A DNA stretch of 64,000 bases from Chryseomicrobium excrementi (GCF_002798305.1 NZ_PCGR01000005.1:42500-106499), one strand, 5' to 3'; positions 53,224-63,698 are shown, counted from the first letter of the stretch. Made by a program: numbers and translations. The notes: generated by a model from the sequence alone, not told the origin.

Positions 53224-54187
53224 AGGGCTGAAAAAGTATTTTCCAGTGAAAAATGGTCTCTTCGGAAAGACTACAGGACATGTAAAAGCAGTAGATGATG
53301 TGTCTTTTTACGTAAATGAAGGAGAGACATTAGGAATTGTTGGAGAGTCTGGCTGTGGAAAATCGACAACAGGACGCATGCTGATGCGATTACTTGAACC
53401 AACAGAAGGAACGGTAACATTCGATGGCCAAGAGTTGACTAAGTTATCTCCGCAAGAGATGCGAAAAGCTCGAAGAGAGATTCAAATGGTGTTCCAAGAC
53501 CCGTATGCTTCTTTAAATCCAAGACATACCGTAGAGAAGATATTGATGGAACCGCTGATTGTCCACAATATCGGAGACACAAAATCACGGAAAAAGATGG
53601 TACGAGACTTTTTAGAAATTGTTGGGCTCAGCAGTTATCACGCAAAACGCTATCCACACCAATTCAGTGGGGGGCAGAGACAGCGTATTGGAATTGCTCG
53701 AGCGTTGATGACAAATCCCAAGCTTATCATTGCTGATGAACCGGTCTCCGCACTCGATGTATCGATTCAAGCGCAAGTGCTCAACTTGATGCAAAAATTG
53801 CAGCGTGAATTAAAGCTTACTTACATCTTCATTGCGCATGACTTAGGAGTCGTTCGTCATATCAGTGACCGTGTAGGTGTCATGTATTTAGGAAAGATGG
53901 TAGAGCTTGCGTCGAGTGAGAATCTTTACGCAGAGCCGCTTCACCCTTACACAAAAGCTTTGTTATCTGCTGTGCCTGTCCCGGATCCGAACTTTATCCG
54001 GGAAGAGATCTTGTTAGAAGGGGACATTCCGAGCCCTTCAAATCCACCAAGTGGATGCACATTCCATACACGTTGTCCGTTTGCCATGGACCGCTGTAAG
54101 CAAGTTGTTCCTCAACTAGAGGAAATCAAAACAGGTCATTATGTTGCGTGTCATCTCTATGATGCGGACATGATAGATAAAAATTAA
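53198..54187 (+). CDS. Di/oligopeptide ABC transporter ATP-binding protein (OppF/DppF/AppF type)
   Basis: The 329-residue partner ATPase has Walker [13 protein letters not shown], signature FSGGQRQR, Walker [15 protein letters not shown] and the C-terminal peptide-transport domain ([14 protein letters not shown]). It forms a heterodimer with the preceding ATPase. The ATG follows TGAGGAGG inside the previous gene, giving translational coupling. Confidence 0.92.
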   Translation: MTEPLLKVEGLKKYFPVKNGLFGKTTGHVKAVDDVSFYVNEGETLGIVGESGCGKSTTGRMLMRLLEPTEGTVTFDGQELTKLSPQEMRKARREIQMVFQDPYASLNPRHTVEKILMEPLIVHNIGDTKSRKKMVRDFLEIVGLSSYHAKRYPHQFSGGQRQRIGIARALMTNPKLIIADEPVSALDVSIQAQVLNLMQKLQRELKLTYIFIAHDLGVVRHISDRVGVMYLGKMVELASSENLYAEPLHPYTKALLSAVPVPDPNFIREEILLEGDIPSPSNPPSGCTFHTRCPFAMDRCKQVVPQLEEIKTGHYVACHLYDADMIDKN

Positions 54188-54201
54188 GTGGAGGGGTCTT
54201 A

Positions 54202-55836
54202 ATGAGAAACAAGAAAATTTGGTCGTTCCTGTTATTCTTCGGTCTGATTCTGATGTTGTTCTTAGCTGCATGTAGTTCAGAAAACGAGAACTCAGAAGGT
54301 AACGGAGAAGACGGCAACACAGAAGGCAATTCCGAAAGTTCAGGAGAACCAAAAGTATTAATCTTTGGTCGTGGTGGAGACTCAGTTAACTTGGATCCAA
54401 TCACGGTAACTGACGGTGAATCATTCAAAGTTACTCAAAATGTTTTCGAGACACTTGTAAACTTTGGAGAACAAGATACTACTATCAACCCAGGTCTAGC
54501 TAAAGAGTGGACTGTTTCTGAAGACGGTCTTACTTACACATTCATGTTAGAAGAAGGCGTCAAATTCCACGATGGAACAGATTTCAATGCTGAGGCTGTA
54601 GTCGCTAACTTTGAGCGCTGGTCTGCAGGAACTGCTGATAAGTACTACTACTACAAGTCTATGTTTGGTGGTTTCGGTGATGAAGAAGGGCATGTAATCG
54701 AGTCCGTAACAGCTGATGACGAGTTTACAGTGACGTTCAAACTAAAACGTCCTCAAGCACCATTCTTGAAAAATATTGCAATGAGCCCATTCGGTATTGC
54801 GTCACCAACAGCTTTTGAAGCAGCTGGAGATTCTTTCGGTGACAACCCAGTCGGTACTGGACCATTCAAATTTGTAGAGTGGAAACGCAACGATTCAATC
54901 ACAATCGAGAAATTCGAAGATTATTGGCAAGAAGGACTCCCTAAATTAGATCGCGTTGTGTTCCGTGCTATTCCGGATAACTCAGCTCGTCTAAATGCAT
55001 TATTAACAGGCGAAATCGATCTAGCTGACGGTGTGAACCCATCGGATTCAAGTTCAATTGAAGGCGACGCTGCACTTCAACTGTTTGAGCGTCCTTCTAT
55101 GAACGTTGGTTACCTTGGTTTAACAAACACACGTCCTCCATTTGACAACAAATTAGTTCGTCAAGCAATGAACCATGCAATTGACAAACAAGCTATCGTT
55201 GATGCATTCTTCGAAGGTCGTGCAGAAGTGGCTGTGAACCCAATGCCACCAAGTATCTCAGGATACAACGATCAAATCGAAGGGTATGACTACAACCCTG
55301 AAAAAGCTAAAGAACTACTTGCTGAAGCAGGACTTGCTGATGGTTTTGAAATGGAACTATGGGCAATGCCAGTTCCACGCCCTTACATGCCAGATGGTAT
55401 GAAGGTTGCGGAAGTTATGCAGAAAAACCTTGCTGATGTAGGTATCACAGCTGAAATCGTGTCATTCGAGTGGGCAACTTACCTTGAAAAAGCACGTAAC
55501 GGAGAAGCAGATGCTTTCATGTTAGGTTGGACAGGCGATAACGGAGATGCTGACAACTTCCTATACGTTCTACTTGATGGAGACAACATCGGCAGTAACA
55601 ACTACTCATACTATGACAGCGAAGAATTACATGAACTTTTAATCGCAGCACAATCTGAAGTTGACGAAGCAAAACGTAATGAGTTGTACATGCAAGCTCA
55701 AGAAATCATCCATGAGGATGCACCTTGGGTTCCACTTGCTCACTCTACACCATTACTTGCAGGGAAAGCAGAACTTACAGGATTCTTACCGCATCCAACT
55801 GGATCTGACAAACTGCACAACGTAGACTTCGAATAA
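54202..55836 (+). CDS. Peptide-binding lipoprotein of the ABC transporter
   Basis: This 544-residue lipoprotein has a lipobox LFLAAC (lipidated C24), a Ser/Gly/Glu-rich linker and a family 5 solute-binding domain (VFETLVNFGEQDTTINPGLA, NPVGTGPFKFVEW). The segment MLGWTGDNGDADNFLYVL is close to the DppA-type dipeptide and glutathione-binding group rather than OppA, so short peptides are the likely ligands. A terminator-like hairpin follows the gene, which would raise its level over the permeases. Confidence 0.92.
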   Translation: MRNKKIWSFLLFFGLILMLFLAACSSENENSEGNGEDGNTEGNSESSGEPKVLIFGRGGDSVNLDPITVTDGESFKVTQNVFETLVNFGEQDTTINPGLAKEWTVSEDGLTYTFMLEEGVKFHDGTDFNAEAVVANFERWSAGTADKYYYYKSMFGGFGDEEGHVIESVTADDEFTVTFKLKRPQAPFLKNIAMSPFGIASPTAFEAAGDSFGDNPVGTGPFKFVEWKRNDSITIEKFEDYWQEGLPKLDRVVFRAIPDNSARLNALLTGEIDLADGVNPSDSSSIEGDAALQLFERPSMNVGYLGLTNTRPPFDNKLVRQAMNHAIDKQAIVDAFFEGRAEVAVNPMPPSISGYNDQIEGYDYNPEKAKELLAEAGLADGFEMELWAMPVPRPYMPDGMKVAEVMQKNLADVGITAEIVSFEWATYLEKARNGEADAFMLGWTGDNGDADNFLYVLLDGDNIGSNNYSYYDSEELHELLIAAQSEVDEAKRNELYMQAQEIIHEDAPWVPLAHSTPLLAGKAELTGFLPHPTGSDKLHNVDFE

Positions 55837-55846
55837 GATGCTGTGA

Positions 55847-55883
55847 GGAGAGGGAAATCTTCGAGATTTCCCTCTCTTTTTTT
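55847..55883 (+). terminator. Partial intercistronic terminator between binding protein and permeases
   Basis: The 13-bp stem GAGAGGGAAATCT/AGATTTCCCTCTC with a 3-base loop is followed by seven T, yet the permease genes continue with no clear new promoter. Partial termination or 3'-end protection is inferred. Confidence 0.8.
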
Positions 55884-55923
55884 GAAAGACGATTTGTTTA
55901 TTAAAGGGGAAGAGGTGAAGAGC

Positions 55924-56928
55924 GTGGTCAATTATATTGGTAGACGCTTATTACAATTAATCCCAGTTTTGCTCGGCATGACATTCGTAGTTTTTATGAT
56001 CATACGTGCAATTCCCGGAGATCCTGCTCAAGTCATCTTAGGACAGTTGGCTTCTAAAGAAGCAGTCGAAGCATTACGAGCAAAGCTCGGATTAGATAAT
56101 CCCTGGTATATTCAATACTTTGAATACCTCGGAGGGTTGTTCCAAGGGAATCTAGGAGAATCCTTACGAACAGCGCAGCCTGTTGCAGAAGAAGTATGGC
56201 CTTATCTAGCAGCAACTTTTGAACTCGCATTTTTTGCTATTTTAATTGCTGTCATTATCGGAGTGAACGCAGGGATTATTTCTGCTTGGTTCCAAAATTC
56301 TTGGTTTGATTACACGGCGATGGTTCTGGCACTTGTTGGAGTCTCGATGCCGATTTTCTGGTTAGGTCTGATGGAACAATGGATCTTTGCTATCGAGCTA
56401 GGATGGTTACCTACTTCTGGTCGAGAAGATGTGCGAAATCCAATCTCTGCACAAACAGGATTCTACATATTGGATACCATCTTACAGGGCCGGTTTGATC
56501 AACTCGGTACCGTTTTGAAGCATTTGATCTTGCCTGGGATTGCTCTTGCTACGATTCCGATGGCTATTATTGCTCGTATGACTCGTTCCAGTATGCTCGA
56601 AGTGATGCGCTCGGATTATATCCGTACAGCGCGTGCTAAAGGACAAAAGATGTTTTGGGTCGTGTACAAACACGCTCTAAAAAATGCCGTGATTCCAGTA
56701 TTGACGGTAATCGGTCTTCAAATGGGGCTATTACTTGGTGGCGCCATTTTGACAGAGACAATTTTCTCGTGGCCAGGGATCGGACGTTATGTCTATGAAG
56801 CGATTCAATTCCGTGACTATCCAGTTATACAGTCTGGTATTTTGATCATTGCCTTTATCTTCGTCATGATTAATCTAATAGTAGATATTTTATATGGACT
56901 TATCGATCCACGAATCAAATACGACTAG
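55924..56928 (+). CDS. Peptide ABC transporter permease (DppB/OppB/AppB type)
   Basis: This 334-residue membrane protein starts VNYIGRRLLQLIPVLLGMTFVV and has six helices and the EAA loop (RTARAKGQKMFWVVYKHALKNAVIPVLTVIG). The GTG at 55924 follows GAAGAGG; the longer frame from 55843 would read through the hairpin and is rejected. Works with the next permease. Confidence 0.92.
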   Translation: MVNYIGRRLLQLIPVLLGMTFVVFMIIRAIPGDPAQVILGQLASKEAVEALRAKLGLDNPWYIQYFEYLGGLFQGNLGESLRTAQPVAEEVWPYLAATFELAFFAILIAVIIGVNAGIISAWFQNSWFDYTAMVLALVGVSMPIFWLGLMEQWIFAIELGWLPTSGREDVRNPISAQTGFYILDTILQGRFDQLGTVLKHLILPGIALATIPMAIIARMTRSSMLEVMRSDYIRTARAKGQKMFWVVYKHALKNAVIPVLTVIGLQMGLLLGGAILTETIFSWPGIGRYVYEAIQFRDYPVIQSGILIIAFIFVMINLIVDILYGLIDPRIKYD

Positions 56929-56943
56929 GAAGGAGGATGTATC

Positions 56944-57846
56944 ATGTCGAATCCAGATCCAAAGAATTTAGTTCCTGCTGAGCAGGAAGTGGTAGTAGAA
57001 CAAGAAGCAGGACCATGGCGTGACGCATGGAAGAACTTTAGAAAGAATAAAATAGCGCTTGTCGGAAGCGTTATTGTCTTCTTCTTTATTTTTCTAGCGA
57101 TCTTCGGTACATGGATTGCCCCAGAAGGTATCAATGATCAAAAATTGACGGAACGACTGAAGGCACCTTCCAGTCAGTATTGGTTTGGTACTGATGATTT
57201 TGGTCGAGATATCTTCTCACGTGTCATTTTAGGAGCACGTATCTCATTAGGGGTCGGTTTCTTCTCGGTTATCGGCTCGGTTGTAGTTGGTAGTGCGCTT
57301 GGAATTATTGCGGGGTATTACGGTAAATGGGTAGATACGATTATTTCTCGTATCTTTGACATCATGTTGGCATTCCCAAGTATCTTACTTGCTATCGCAG
57401 TAGTTTCTGTTCTTGGACCATCTCTTGTGAATGCATTGATTGCGATTGCTATCATCAATATCCCGAACTTTGGGCGCTTGATTCGTTCTAAGGTATTGAC
57501 GGTCAAACAAGAGGAGTACATCACATCAGCACGTGCAATCGGCATGAAAGACTTCCGAATCTTGCTGTCTCACATCTTGCCGAACTCATTAGCTCCTGTA
57601 ATTGTCGCAGGTACGCTTGCAATTGCATCGGCTATTATTGAAGCTGCTGCACTAGGATTTCTAGGTCTAGGAGCTCAAGCTCCTGCACCAGAGTGGGGGA
57701 AAATGCTAGCAGATGCGCGAAACTATTTACGAAATGCTCCTTGGACGATGATCTTCCCAGGCGTTGCAATCATGTTAACCGTATTAGGATTTAACTTAAT
57801 GGGGGATGGATTACGGGACGCACTAGATCCAAAAATGAAGACGTAA
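56944..57846 (+). CDS. Peptide ABC transporter permease (DppC/OppC/AppC type)
   Basis: This 300-residue protein has the N-terminal OppC domain (GPWRDAWKNFRKNKIALVGSVIV), six helices, WFGTDDFGRDIFSRVILGARISL and the EAA loop (TSARAIGMKDFRILLSHILPN). It is last in the operon; start after GGAAGGAGG, 15 bp after the previous stop. A terminator follows. Confidence 0.93.
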   Translation: MSNPDPKNLVPAEQEVVVEQEAGPWRDAWKNFRKNKIALVGSVIVFFFIFLAIFGTWIAPEGINDQKLTERLKAPSSQYWFGTDDFGRDIFSRVILGARISLGVGFFSVIGSVVVGSALGIIAGYYGKWVDTIISRIFDIMLAFPSILLAIAVVSVLGPSLVNALIAIAIINIPNFGRLIRSKVLTVKQEEYITSARAIGMKDFRILLSHILPNSLAPVIVAGTLAIASAIIEAAALGFLGLGAQAPAPEWGKMLADARNYLRNAPWTMIFPGVAIMLTVLGFNLMGDGLRDALDPKMKT

Positions 57847-57877
57847 AAAGAGCTGCCACACGGCAGCTCTTTTTTGT
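57846..57877. terminator. Bidirectional terminator after the peptide ABC operon
   Basis: The stem AAGAGCTGCC/GGCAGCTCTT is flanked by A and T runs. Confidence 0.88.
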
Positions 57878-58950
57878 TAGATTTCGATGTTCACGTCGAT
57901 TTCGTCGCCGTGATACGTTTGATAGGAACTAATTAAAGTATCAAGATGTTCTAAGTGCTCCTCATAAGTCAGTATGGCAGAGAGCAGGTGCAACAGATGA
58001 TACGTCGAAAAATCTTCTTGTCGTTTCGTCTCATAGATTTGCGTCATAAAGATTTCCATAACTTCTTGTCTCTTGATGAAGTGGTCATCTGTTATCCACT
58101 CCAATTGATCTGGCTTTAATTTTCCGATGAACTTCAAGTGCAAATGTTCATGATACGTTAGTAAAGTGTCAAGTCGCTCTTGAATCATCATATGGAAATG
58201 GTCAGGCAACTGGATGATGTCATGCTCATATGCAGATAATCGACGAATCACATACAAGCTTTTATAAGACGTGGTGATCAGCTCGCGGTAGATTACAAGC
58301 TTACGACCTTTCGCATACTTTGCCTTCTTCGTATAGCCACGCTCTTCTTTAAATAATAAAAACAGTTGATCAATCTTTACTAGTTGCTCTTCGATTTGTG
58401 TGACAGCCTGTTTCAAGGATTGATGGTCCGCTGCATGACGGATCCCTATACGAATCCAACGAATGATGTCATCTTGAGTCGTACTGATTTTTGTGAACAA
58501 GCGCGTCTCGTATTTTGGAGGTAGGAACACCAAATTCACTACGAATGCCGAGAAAACACCGACTCCAATTGTAATGATACGAAACATAGCAGCCATCAGG
58601 AAGTCGTCGCCTTGGATTTCCATAATAGCAATGATTGTGACGAGTGCTAACGGAATGGTCTTTTGCAGCTTTGCCTTTAACATCACTGAGATAGCAATAA
58701 TCGTCGTTAAACCGACCATAAAATAGGAATTCCCGAAAATCATAGCAAATGTCACAGCAAAAGCTGCCCCAATCAAGTTAGACTGGATTTGTTCAAAAAC
58801 GGTCATATAGGAGCGGTAGATCGAGGGCTGCACCGCAAAAATTGCCGCAATTCCCGCAAAGATAGGAACTGGTAAGGACAAAATGTCCGCGATATATAAG
58901 GCAAGCGCTATGGCAATCCCTGTTTTAAATACACGAGCACCTAATTTCAT
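57877..58950 (-). CDS. Aromatic acid exporter family/FUSC-like membrane protein (YgaE-like)
   Basis: This 357-residue protein has an N-terminal membrane domain of about four to six helices (TGIAIALALYIADIL, FAGIAAIFAVQPSIYRSYMTVFEQIQSNLIGA) and a long cytoplasmic helical C-terminal domain. The QPSIYRSY loop is typical of DUF939/ArAE proteins. Substrate unproven. The start follows AAAAAGGAGTGTGACG. It is 18 bp after hemL and may be cotranscribed with it. Confidence 0.87.
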   Translation of the reverse strand: MKLGARVFKTGIAIALALYIADILSLPVPIFAGIAAIFAVQPSIYRSYMTVFEQIQSNLIGAAFAVTFAMIFGNSYFMVGLTTIIAISVMLKAKLQKTIPLALVTIIAIMEIQGDDFLMAAMFRIITIGVGVFSAFVVNLVFLPPKYETRLFTKISTTQDDIIRWIRIGIRHAADHQSLKQAVTQIEEQLVKIDQLFLLFKEERGYTKKAKYAKGRKLVIYRELITTSYKSLYVIRRLSAYEHDIIQLPDHFHMMIQERLDTLLTYHEHLHLKFIGKLKPDQLEWITDDHFIKRQEVMEIFMTQIYETKRQEDFSTYHLLHLLSAILTYEEHLEHLDTLISSYQTYHGDEIDVNIEI

Positions 58951-58968
58951 TAGGCGTCACACTCCTTT

Positions 58969-60261
58969 TTACTGAGACATCTGTTCAAACGCTCGGTGCA
59001 CGGCTTGAATCGTCTGTTCGATATCCTGCTCTGTGTGAGCAGTGGTGATAAACCAAGCTTCATATTTAGAAGGAGCTAAATTAATTCCTTGTGCTAGCAT
59101 GAGTCGGAAGAACTGAGCGAACTGTTCGCCGTCAGATGCTTCTGCTTGGTCATAGTTTTCTACTTTAACATTAGTAAAGTAGATGGACAATGCCCCTTTA
59201 ATACGATTGATAGTGATTGTTACATTATATTGTGAAGCAGCTTCTAAAATACCTTGTTCTAATAAAGCGCCTAAACGATCTAGTTCTTCATAGACTCCTG
59301 GCTGTTTTAAAATTTCTAAACAAGCGATTCCTGTTTGGATAGAAGCGGGGTTACCAGCCATAGTTCCTGCTTGGTAAGCAGGGCCATTTGGCGCGACTTG
59401 ATCCATCACTTCTTTTTTACCACCGTAAGCTCCGATAGGGAGGCCGCCTCCGATAATCTTTCCAAGTGCCGTCAAGTCTGGCTCAAGTCCTAATAAGGTA
59501 GAAGCAGCTCCGTAATGGAAGCGGAACGCGGTGATCACTTCATCATAAATCACAAGTGTTCCATAATCTTTCGCTAGCTCATGGACCGTTTCTAAAAATC
59601 CTGGGTTCGGCTCCACCATTCCGAAGTTTCCTACGATGGGTTCAACCAAGATTCCTGCAAGCTCAGGGCCCCATTTGTCCATTGCTTCTTTAAAGCTTTC
59701 CGGATCATTAAATGGAACGGTAATGATTTCTTCAGCAATCGTCTTTGGAACGCCCGCTGAATCCGGAGTGCCAAGAGTTGCAGGCCCAGAACCTGCAGCG
59801 ACCAATACTAAATCTGAATGCCCGTGGTAACAACCGGCGAACTTTAACATCTTCGTGCGACCTGTATAGGCTCGTGCCACGCGGATAGTCGTCATGACAG
59901 CTTCCGTTCCAGAGTTGGTGAAGCGAACTTTGTCCATACTTGGAATCGCTTCTTTCAACATCTTTGCAAATTGAATCTCATGTTCTGTGGGAGTTCCGTA
60001 TAACAAGCCATTCTCTGCAGCTTTCGTGAGTGCTTTCGTAATATGAGGATGTGCATGTCCAGTAATGATAGGACCGTAAGCTGCTAAGTAATCGATATAC
60101 TTATTTCCATCTACGTCGTAGAAATAAGCACCTTGCGCTCTCGCCATCACTGTTGGTGCACCTCCTCCTACAGCTTTGTAAGAACGAGAAGGGCTATTAA
60201 CTCCTCCGACTATATGGGTAACTGCCTCATTGTGCAGTTTTTCTGATTGTGTGCGTTGCAT
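58969..60261 (-). CDS. hemL: Glutamate-1-semialdehyde 2,1-aminomutase (GsaB/HemL type)
   Basis: This PLP enzyme makes 5-aminolevulinate for heme and other tetrapyrroles. At 430 residues it has [50 protein letters not shown] and the PLP lysine in [18 protein letters not shown]. The position beside bcp and perR matches B. subtilis gsaB, the second copy outside the main hem operon. Divergent from bcp. Confidence 0.94.
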   Translation of the reverse strand: MQRTQSEKLHNEAVTHIVGGVNSPSRSYKAVGGGAPTVMARAQGAYFYDVDGNKYIDYLAAYGPIITGHAHPHITKALTKAAENGLLYGTPTEHEIQFAKMLKEAIPSMDKVRFTNSGTEAVMTTIRVARAYTGRTKMLKFAGCYHGHSDLVLVAAGSGPATLGTPDSAGVPKTIAEEIITVPFNDPESFKEAMDKWGPELAGILVEPIVGNFGMVEPNPGFLETVHELAKDYGTLVIYDEVITAFRFHYGAASTLLGLEPDLTALGKIIGGGLPIGAYGGKKEVMDQVAPNGPAYQAGTMAGNPASIQTGIACLEILKQPGVYEELDRLGALLEQGILEAASQYNVTITINRIKGALSIYFTNVKVENYDQAEASDGEQFAQFFRLMLAQGINLAPSKYEAWFITTAHTEQDIEQTIQAVHRAFEQMSQ

Positions 60262-60358
60262 GGTAGTTCCTCCTCTAGGTTTCCCCTATATTGTAGACAA
60301 CTTTAATAGGAACAACAAGAAAGTCTATGCTATTCTGATACAAATGGGAGGGATTTGT

Positions 60359-60847
60359 ATGACGGAAACACTTTTAGAAGGATTGAAGGCACCACAATTC
60401 TCGCTTTTAGATGAAAAAGGCAACACCATCAGTTTGGAGGACTACGCTGGAAAGCAATACGTGATCTTATATTTCTATCCAAGAGATTCCACTCCGGGTT
60501 GTACGACAGAAGCCTGTGACTTCCGAGACTTGTATCCGCAGTTTACGGATATGAATGCGGTAGTGCTTGGCGTCAGTACGGACAGTGCTAAGAAACACCA
60601 AAACTTTATCAACAAAAACAATTTACCTTTTCCTTTGCTAGTGGACGAGGATGCGGCAGTTTCTAAAGAGTACGGCGTCTGGAAAACGAAAAAGATGTAT
60701 GGTAAAGAGTTCGAGGGGATTGAGCGTTCAACATTTTTGATTTCGCCTACAGGAGAAGTTGTGAAAGAATGGCGACAAGTGAAAGTGCCCGGACATGTAG
60801 AAGACGTGAAAAACACATTGGAACAACTTCAAAAGGAGACAACATGA
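60359..60847 (+). CDS. bcp: Thioredoxin-dependent thiol peroxidase (Bcp)
   Basis: This 162-residue peroxiredoxin reduces hydroperoxides. Peroxidatic and resolving cysteines are five apart in DSTPGCTTEACDFRD, with YFYPRD before. The ATG at 60359 follows GGGAGGG; a longer frame from 60230 is rejected. The stop overlaps the next start by four bases (ATGA). Position matches B. subtilis ygaF next to perR. Confidence 0.95.
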   Translation: MTETLLEGLKAPQFSLLDEKGNTISLEDYAGKQYVILYFYPRDSTPGCTTEACDFRDLYPQFTDMNAVVLGVSTDSAKKHQNFINKNNLPFPLLVDEDAAVSKEYGVWKTKKMYGKEFEGIERSTFLISPTGEVVKEWRQVKVPGHVEDVKNTLEQLQKETT

Positions 60848-61782
60848 AGATTTCATTTACATTTGAACCAAAACCAGCTGTTCAGCAAGAACTACAACAA
60901 CAATTTCCAACTCATGATTTTAGATTTGGAAAAGGCGCGGCACCAGAACGTGACACAGCCATCTGGGTGACTTACGGAGAGGATGTCAAAGTAGCTGCTA
61001 TCGAGAATCTTCCAGAACTTCAATGGATCAGTGTGGCATCTGCCGGTGTTGAAAAAATGCCACTCAGCTTGTTGCATTCGAAAGAGATTATTGTGACTAA
61101 TGCAAGAGGGATCCATAAAACGCCGATGACAGAATCCATTATAGGTCATATTTTGGCCATCTACCGAAACTTACCTGCTATTTATACTCTTAAAAATGAG
61201 CAGACGTGGGAAAAACCAAGAGGGTCAAAAGAACTTCGTGGAAGCAGCGCGTTAATCGTAGGACCCGGTGCAATCGGTGAAGAGGTGGGGCGTGTACTCA
61301 CGGCTTTTGGAGTAGAGGTTACAGGATGCAATCGTAGTGGAAAGACCATTGAAGGATTTTCTAATACTGTATCTCTTGAAAAATTGGACGACCAATTAGG
61401 GAGTGCTGATATTGTGATCTGCTTACTTCCAAGCACTCCTGAAACGCACCGCCTCTTTACAATTGAAAAGTTTCAATTGATGAAGAACACAGCATTGTTC
61501 ATGAATTTTGGTCGTGGGAATGTTGTTTCGGAGAAAGTTTTAGTGGAAGCGCTAAAAGCTGGTGAGATTGGAGGCGCGGTTCTGGACGTATTCGAAGTTG
61601 AACCCCTACCTGAAAGTTCTGAGCTTTGGGGATTGCCGAACGTCGTGATTTCCCCGCATGTCTCAAGTCATTCGGATTTTTATGTAGAGCGAGCGATGGA
61701 GATTTTCTCACGCAATTTAAGTAAATGGGAACAAGGCGAAATAGATTTAGAAAATCAAGTTGATTTAAAGCTAGGCTACTAA
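60844..61782 (+). CDS. D-2-hydroxyacid dehydrogenase family protein
   Basis: This 312-residue NAD(P)-dependent dehydrogenase has GPGAIGEEVGRVL as nucleotide motif, FMNFGRGNVVSEKVL (catalytic Arg), DVFEVEPLPESSELW (Glu) and SPHVSSHSD (His). Substrate unknown; glyoxylate or hydroxypyruvate reductase activity is possible. The gene is coupled to bcp by ATGA, an arrangement suggesting a joint stress or redox role. Confidence 0.9.
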   Translation: MKISFTFEPKPAVQQELQQQFPTHDFRFGKGAAPERDTAIWVTYGEDVKVAAIENLPELQWISVASAGVEKMPLSLLHSKEIIVTNARGIHKTPMTESIIGHILAIYRNLPAIYTLKNEQTWEKPRGSKELRGSSALIVGPGAIGEEVGRVLTAFGVEVTGCNRSGKTIEGFSNTVSLEKLDDQLGSADIVICLLPSTPETHRLFTIEKFQLMKNTALFMNFGRGNVVSEKVLVEALKAGEIGGAVLDVFEVEPLPESSELWGLPNVVISPHVSSHSDFYVERAMEIFSRNLSKWEQGEIDLENQVDLKLGY

Positions 61783-61803
61783 GTGTTTCGTGCAGTGTTT
61801 CAG

Positions 61804-61833
61804 TTGACACGTTTCTCGGTTTCTTCTTATAAT
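61804..61833 (+). promoter_or_regulatory. Promoter of perR with a possible degenerate PerR box
   Basis: TTGACA and TATAAT are 18 bp apart. Just downstream, AGAAT-AACA-ATTCT (61836-61849) and the preceding TTATAATTAAGAATAA loosely resemble a PerR operator, which would fit autoregulation; the match is weak. Confidence 0.65.
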
Positions 61834-61882
61834 TAAGAATAACAATTCTAATGTAAGAATGAATCTGAAAGAGGTGCCGACG

Positions 61883-62326
61883 ATGACCGAAGTGCATTTG
61901 CGCGATGCCTTAGATACACTGAAGTCAACGGGTGTACGAATCACGCCCCAGCGCCATGCTATTTTGGAATATATAATCCAGTCCATGACGCACCCAACTG
62001 CTGATGATATCTATCGTGCGCTTGAAAGCAAATTTCCTAGTATGAGTGTAGCCACTGTTTATAATAATCTTCGTGTGTTCCGTGAATCAGGTCTTGTAAA
62101 AGAACTGACTTATGGCGACAGCTCGAGCCGTTTTGATTTTGTTACAAACGATCACTACCACATGATTTGTACAGGGTGTGGCAAAATCGTAGATTTCCAT
62201 TACCCAGGGTTGGACGAGGTAGAACAACTTGCGTCTCACTTGACTGGATTTGAAGTCGAGTCGCATCGTCTAGAAGTTTACGGTACGTGCCCGTCTTGTA
62301 AACAACAATCGAAAACTGTACAATAA
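61883..62326 (+). CDS. perR: Peroxide-sensing repressor PerR (Fur family)
   Basis: This 147-residue repressor has a winged helix ([28 protein letters not shown]), a metal-binding core with [21 protein letters not shown] and two CXXC zinc sites (CTGC, CPSC). Fe2+-bound PerR is inactivated by H2O2 through histidine oxidation. Start ATG 61883 follows AAAGAGG; the eight-residue extension is rejected. Its likely target here is the perfect box before pfeT. Confidence 0.95.
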   Translation: MTEVHLRDALDTLKSTGVRITPQRHAILEYIIQSMTHPTADDIYRALESKFPSMSVATVYNNLRVFRESGLVKELTYGDSSSRFDFVTNDHYHMICTGCGKIVDFHYPGLDEVEQLASHLTGFEVESHRLEVYGTCPSCKQQSKTVQ

Positions 62327-62364
62327 AAAACTACCGTGAGAAAATCACACGGTAGTTTTCTTTT
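62324..62364. terminator. Bidirectional terminator between perR and ygzB
   Basis: The stem AACTACCGTG/CACGGTAGTT with a nine-base loop is flanked by A and T runs. Confidence 0.85.
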
Positions 62365-62710
62365 CGTTTGCTTTCTTATTGTAATCCTGATCAAACTCTT
62401 TTCCTTCAAGCGTTGGATCCAGAGTGAGGGGTTCGTTACAATACATACATAAATCTACACGGCCGAGAACTTTAGTGTGCTTGCCGCAGTTAGGGCAAAC
62501 AACTTGAACTGCTCGTGTCGATAACAACCCGATCCATCCGTATACTCCCATGCTTCCTAAGATAGCTAGTAACCCAAGTAACATGAAGATGGTTACTAAA
62601 ATTGGGTTCTCTCTAAAGAAGATGGCTCCGTACATAATGATGAAACCGATGAAAATCAAGGCTAGTGCAAATGAGCGAATGCGATTAATTTTATTTTTAT
62701 ATGGTGCCAT
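62345..62710 (-). CDS. ygzB: YgzB family membrane zinc-ribbon protein (UPF0295)
   Basis: This 121-residue protein has two transmembrane helices ([38 protein letters not shown]) followed by a zinc ribbon CPNCGKH...LCMYC. It matches the YgzB family; function unknown. The perR-ygzB-ygxA order is as in Bacillus. Confidence 0.93.
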   Translation of the reverse strand: MAPYKNKINRIRSFALALIFIGFIIMYGAIFFRENPILVTIFMLLGLLAILGSMGVYGWIGLLSTRAVQVVCPNCGKHTKVLGRVDLCMYCNEPLTLDPTLEGKEFDQDYNKKANEKKTTV

Positions 62711-62827
62711 GTTTACCCTCCTAATTTCACCTCTTACTATAGCATAATTTAGTCGTAAAAGAAGGACTTAAGCATTTCATGTAGAAATGAATAGACAACA
62801 TCGTTCAGTTAATGAAGGAGTGAGACA

Positions 62828-63691
62828 ATGGAAGCGTTACTTAGACCGATCTATCAAGAACGTGCAAGTGATTCAAATACATTGGGAATTCTACATATAC
62901 AGAAGAAAGAAAAGGTGAGCCCGCTTACTGACACCTTTGATTCGATTCTTCTAGTGATTACTAAAGAAGGAGAACGGCCTATCTTCACGAAGCATTATTC
63001 CTATCACGATCAAAAAGCAGCGCTTCATACGCTGACTGAAAAACAGCTCCGCAAATGGTTAACACTAGGGAAGAATCCTAAAGTGGTGGATTGGTTATTG
63101 AATGGACGAATACTGTTCGATCGGAACGAGTTTATTACCAACTTAAAGAAAGAGCTTGATGAATTTCCAGAACGGGGAAGAAAGATCCGGATAGGAATTG
63201 AGTTTGCTCGTCTGACTAGAAGATATTTAGAAGGGAAAGTGTTTTACGATCAACAGAACTATCTGGATGCGTATACAGAACTTGTCGATTCCCTTCATCA
63301 TCTAGCGCGTCTTGCCATCTTTGAACGCGGGATGCATCCTGAAGTCCTTGTTTGGAAACAGGTTAAACTCTTAGATCCGGCTATCTACAAACTTTACGAT
63401 GAGTTGGTTTCTAGTGTAGAGCCTCTTCAAAAACGAGTGGAGCTCCTATTTTTAGCAAGTGACTTCCTGATTCATTCTCGGATTAAAGAAGGTGCCATGC
63501 ACATCCAAGAAGTTTTGGCAGAGAAGCCGTATTGGTCTATTCAAGAAATTCATGAACAACCTGAGTTGAAAAATTATTCTACAGATTTAGAAGTGTACAT
63601 TGAATTCTTAGTCGAAAAAGGAATCATCTTTGTAGAAGAACACCAGACAAAAAGCTCGCAGATTATGCACCGTTATTACCGTGTTCTTTAA
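62828..63691 (+). CDS. YgxA-like nucleotidyltransferase-like protein
   Basis: This 287-residue protein starts MEALLRPIYQERASDSNTLG and resembles YgxA, described as nucleotidyltransferase-like with a helical C-terminal half (GRKIRIGIEFARLTRRYLEGKVFYDQQNYLDAYTELVDSLHHLARLAIFE). The classical catalytic G-S/D-x-D motif is not clear, so activity is uncertain. It stands directly before the rRNA operon as in B. subtilis (ygxA-rrnD). Confidence 0.88.
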   Translation: MEALLRPIYQERASDSNTLGILHIQKKEKVSPLTDTFDSILLVITKEGERPIFTKHYSYHDQKAALHTLTEKQLRKWLTLGKNPKVVDWLLNGRILFDRNEFITNLKKELDEFPERGRKIRIGIEFARLTRRYLEGKVFYDQQNYLDAYTELVDSLHHLARLAIFERGMHPEVLVWKQVKLLDPAIYKLYDELVSSVEPLQKRVELLFLASDFLIHSRIKEGAMHIQEVLAEKPYWSIQEIHEQPELKNYSTDLEVYIEFLVEKGIIFVEEHQTKSSQIMHRYYRVL

Positions 63692-63698
63692 TTTCTAG

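Noticed and set aside
61499..61897. 132-codon minus-strand frame across the end of the dehydrogenase gene and the perR promoter
   Set aside because: It is antisense to two sound genes and to a clear promoter; composition is that of a shadow frame.
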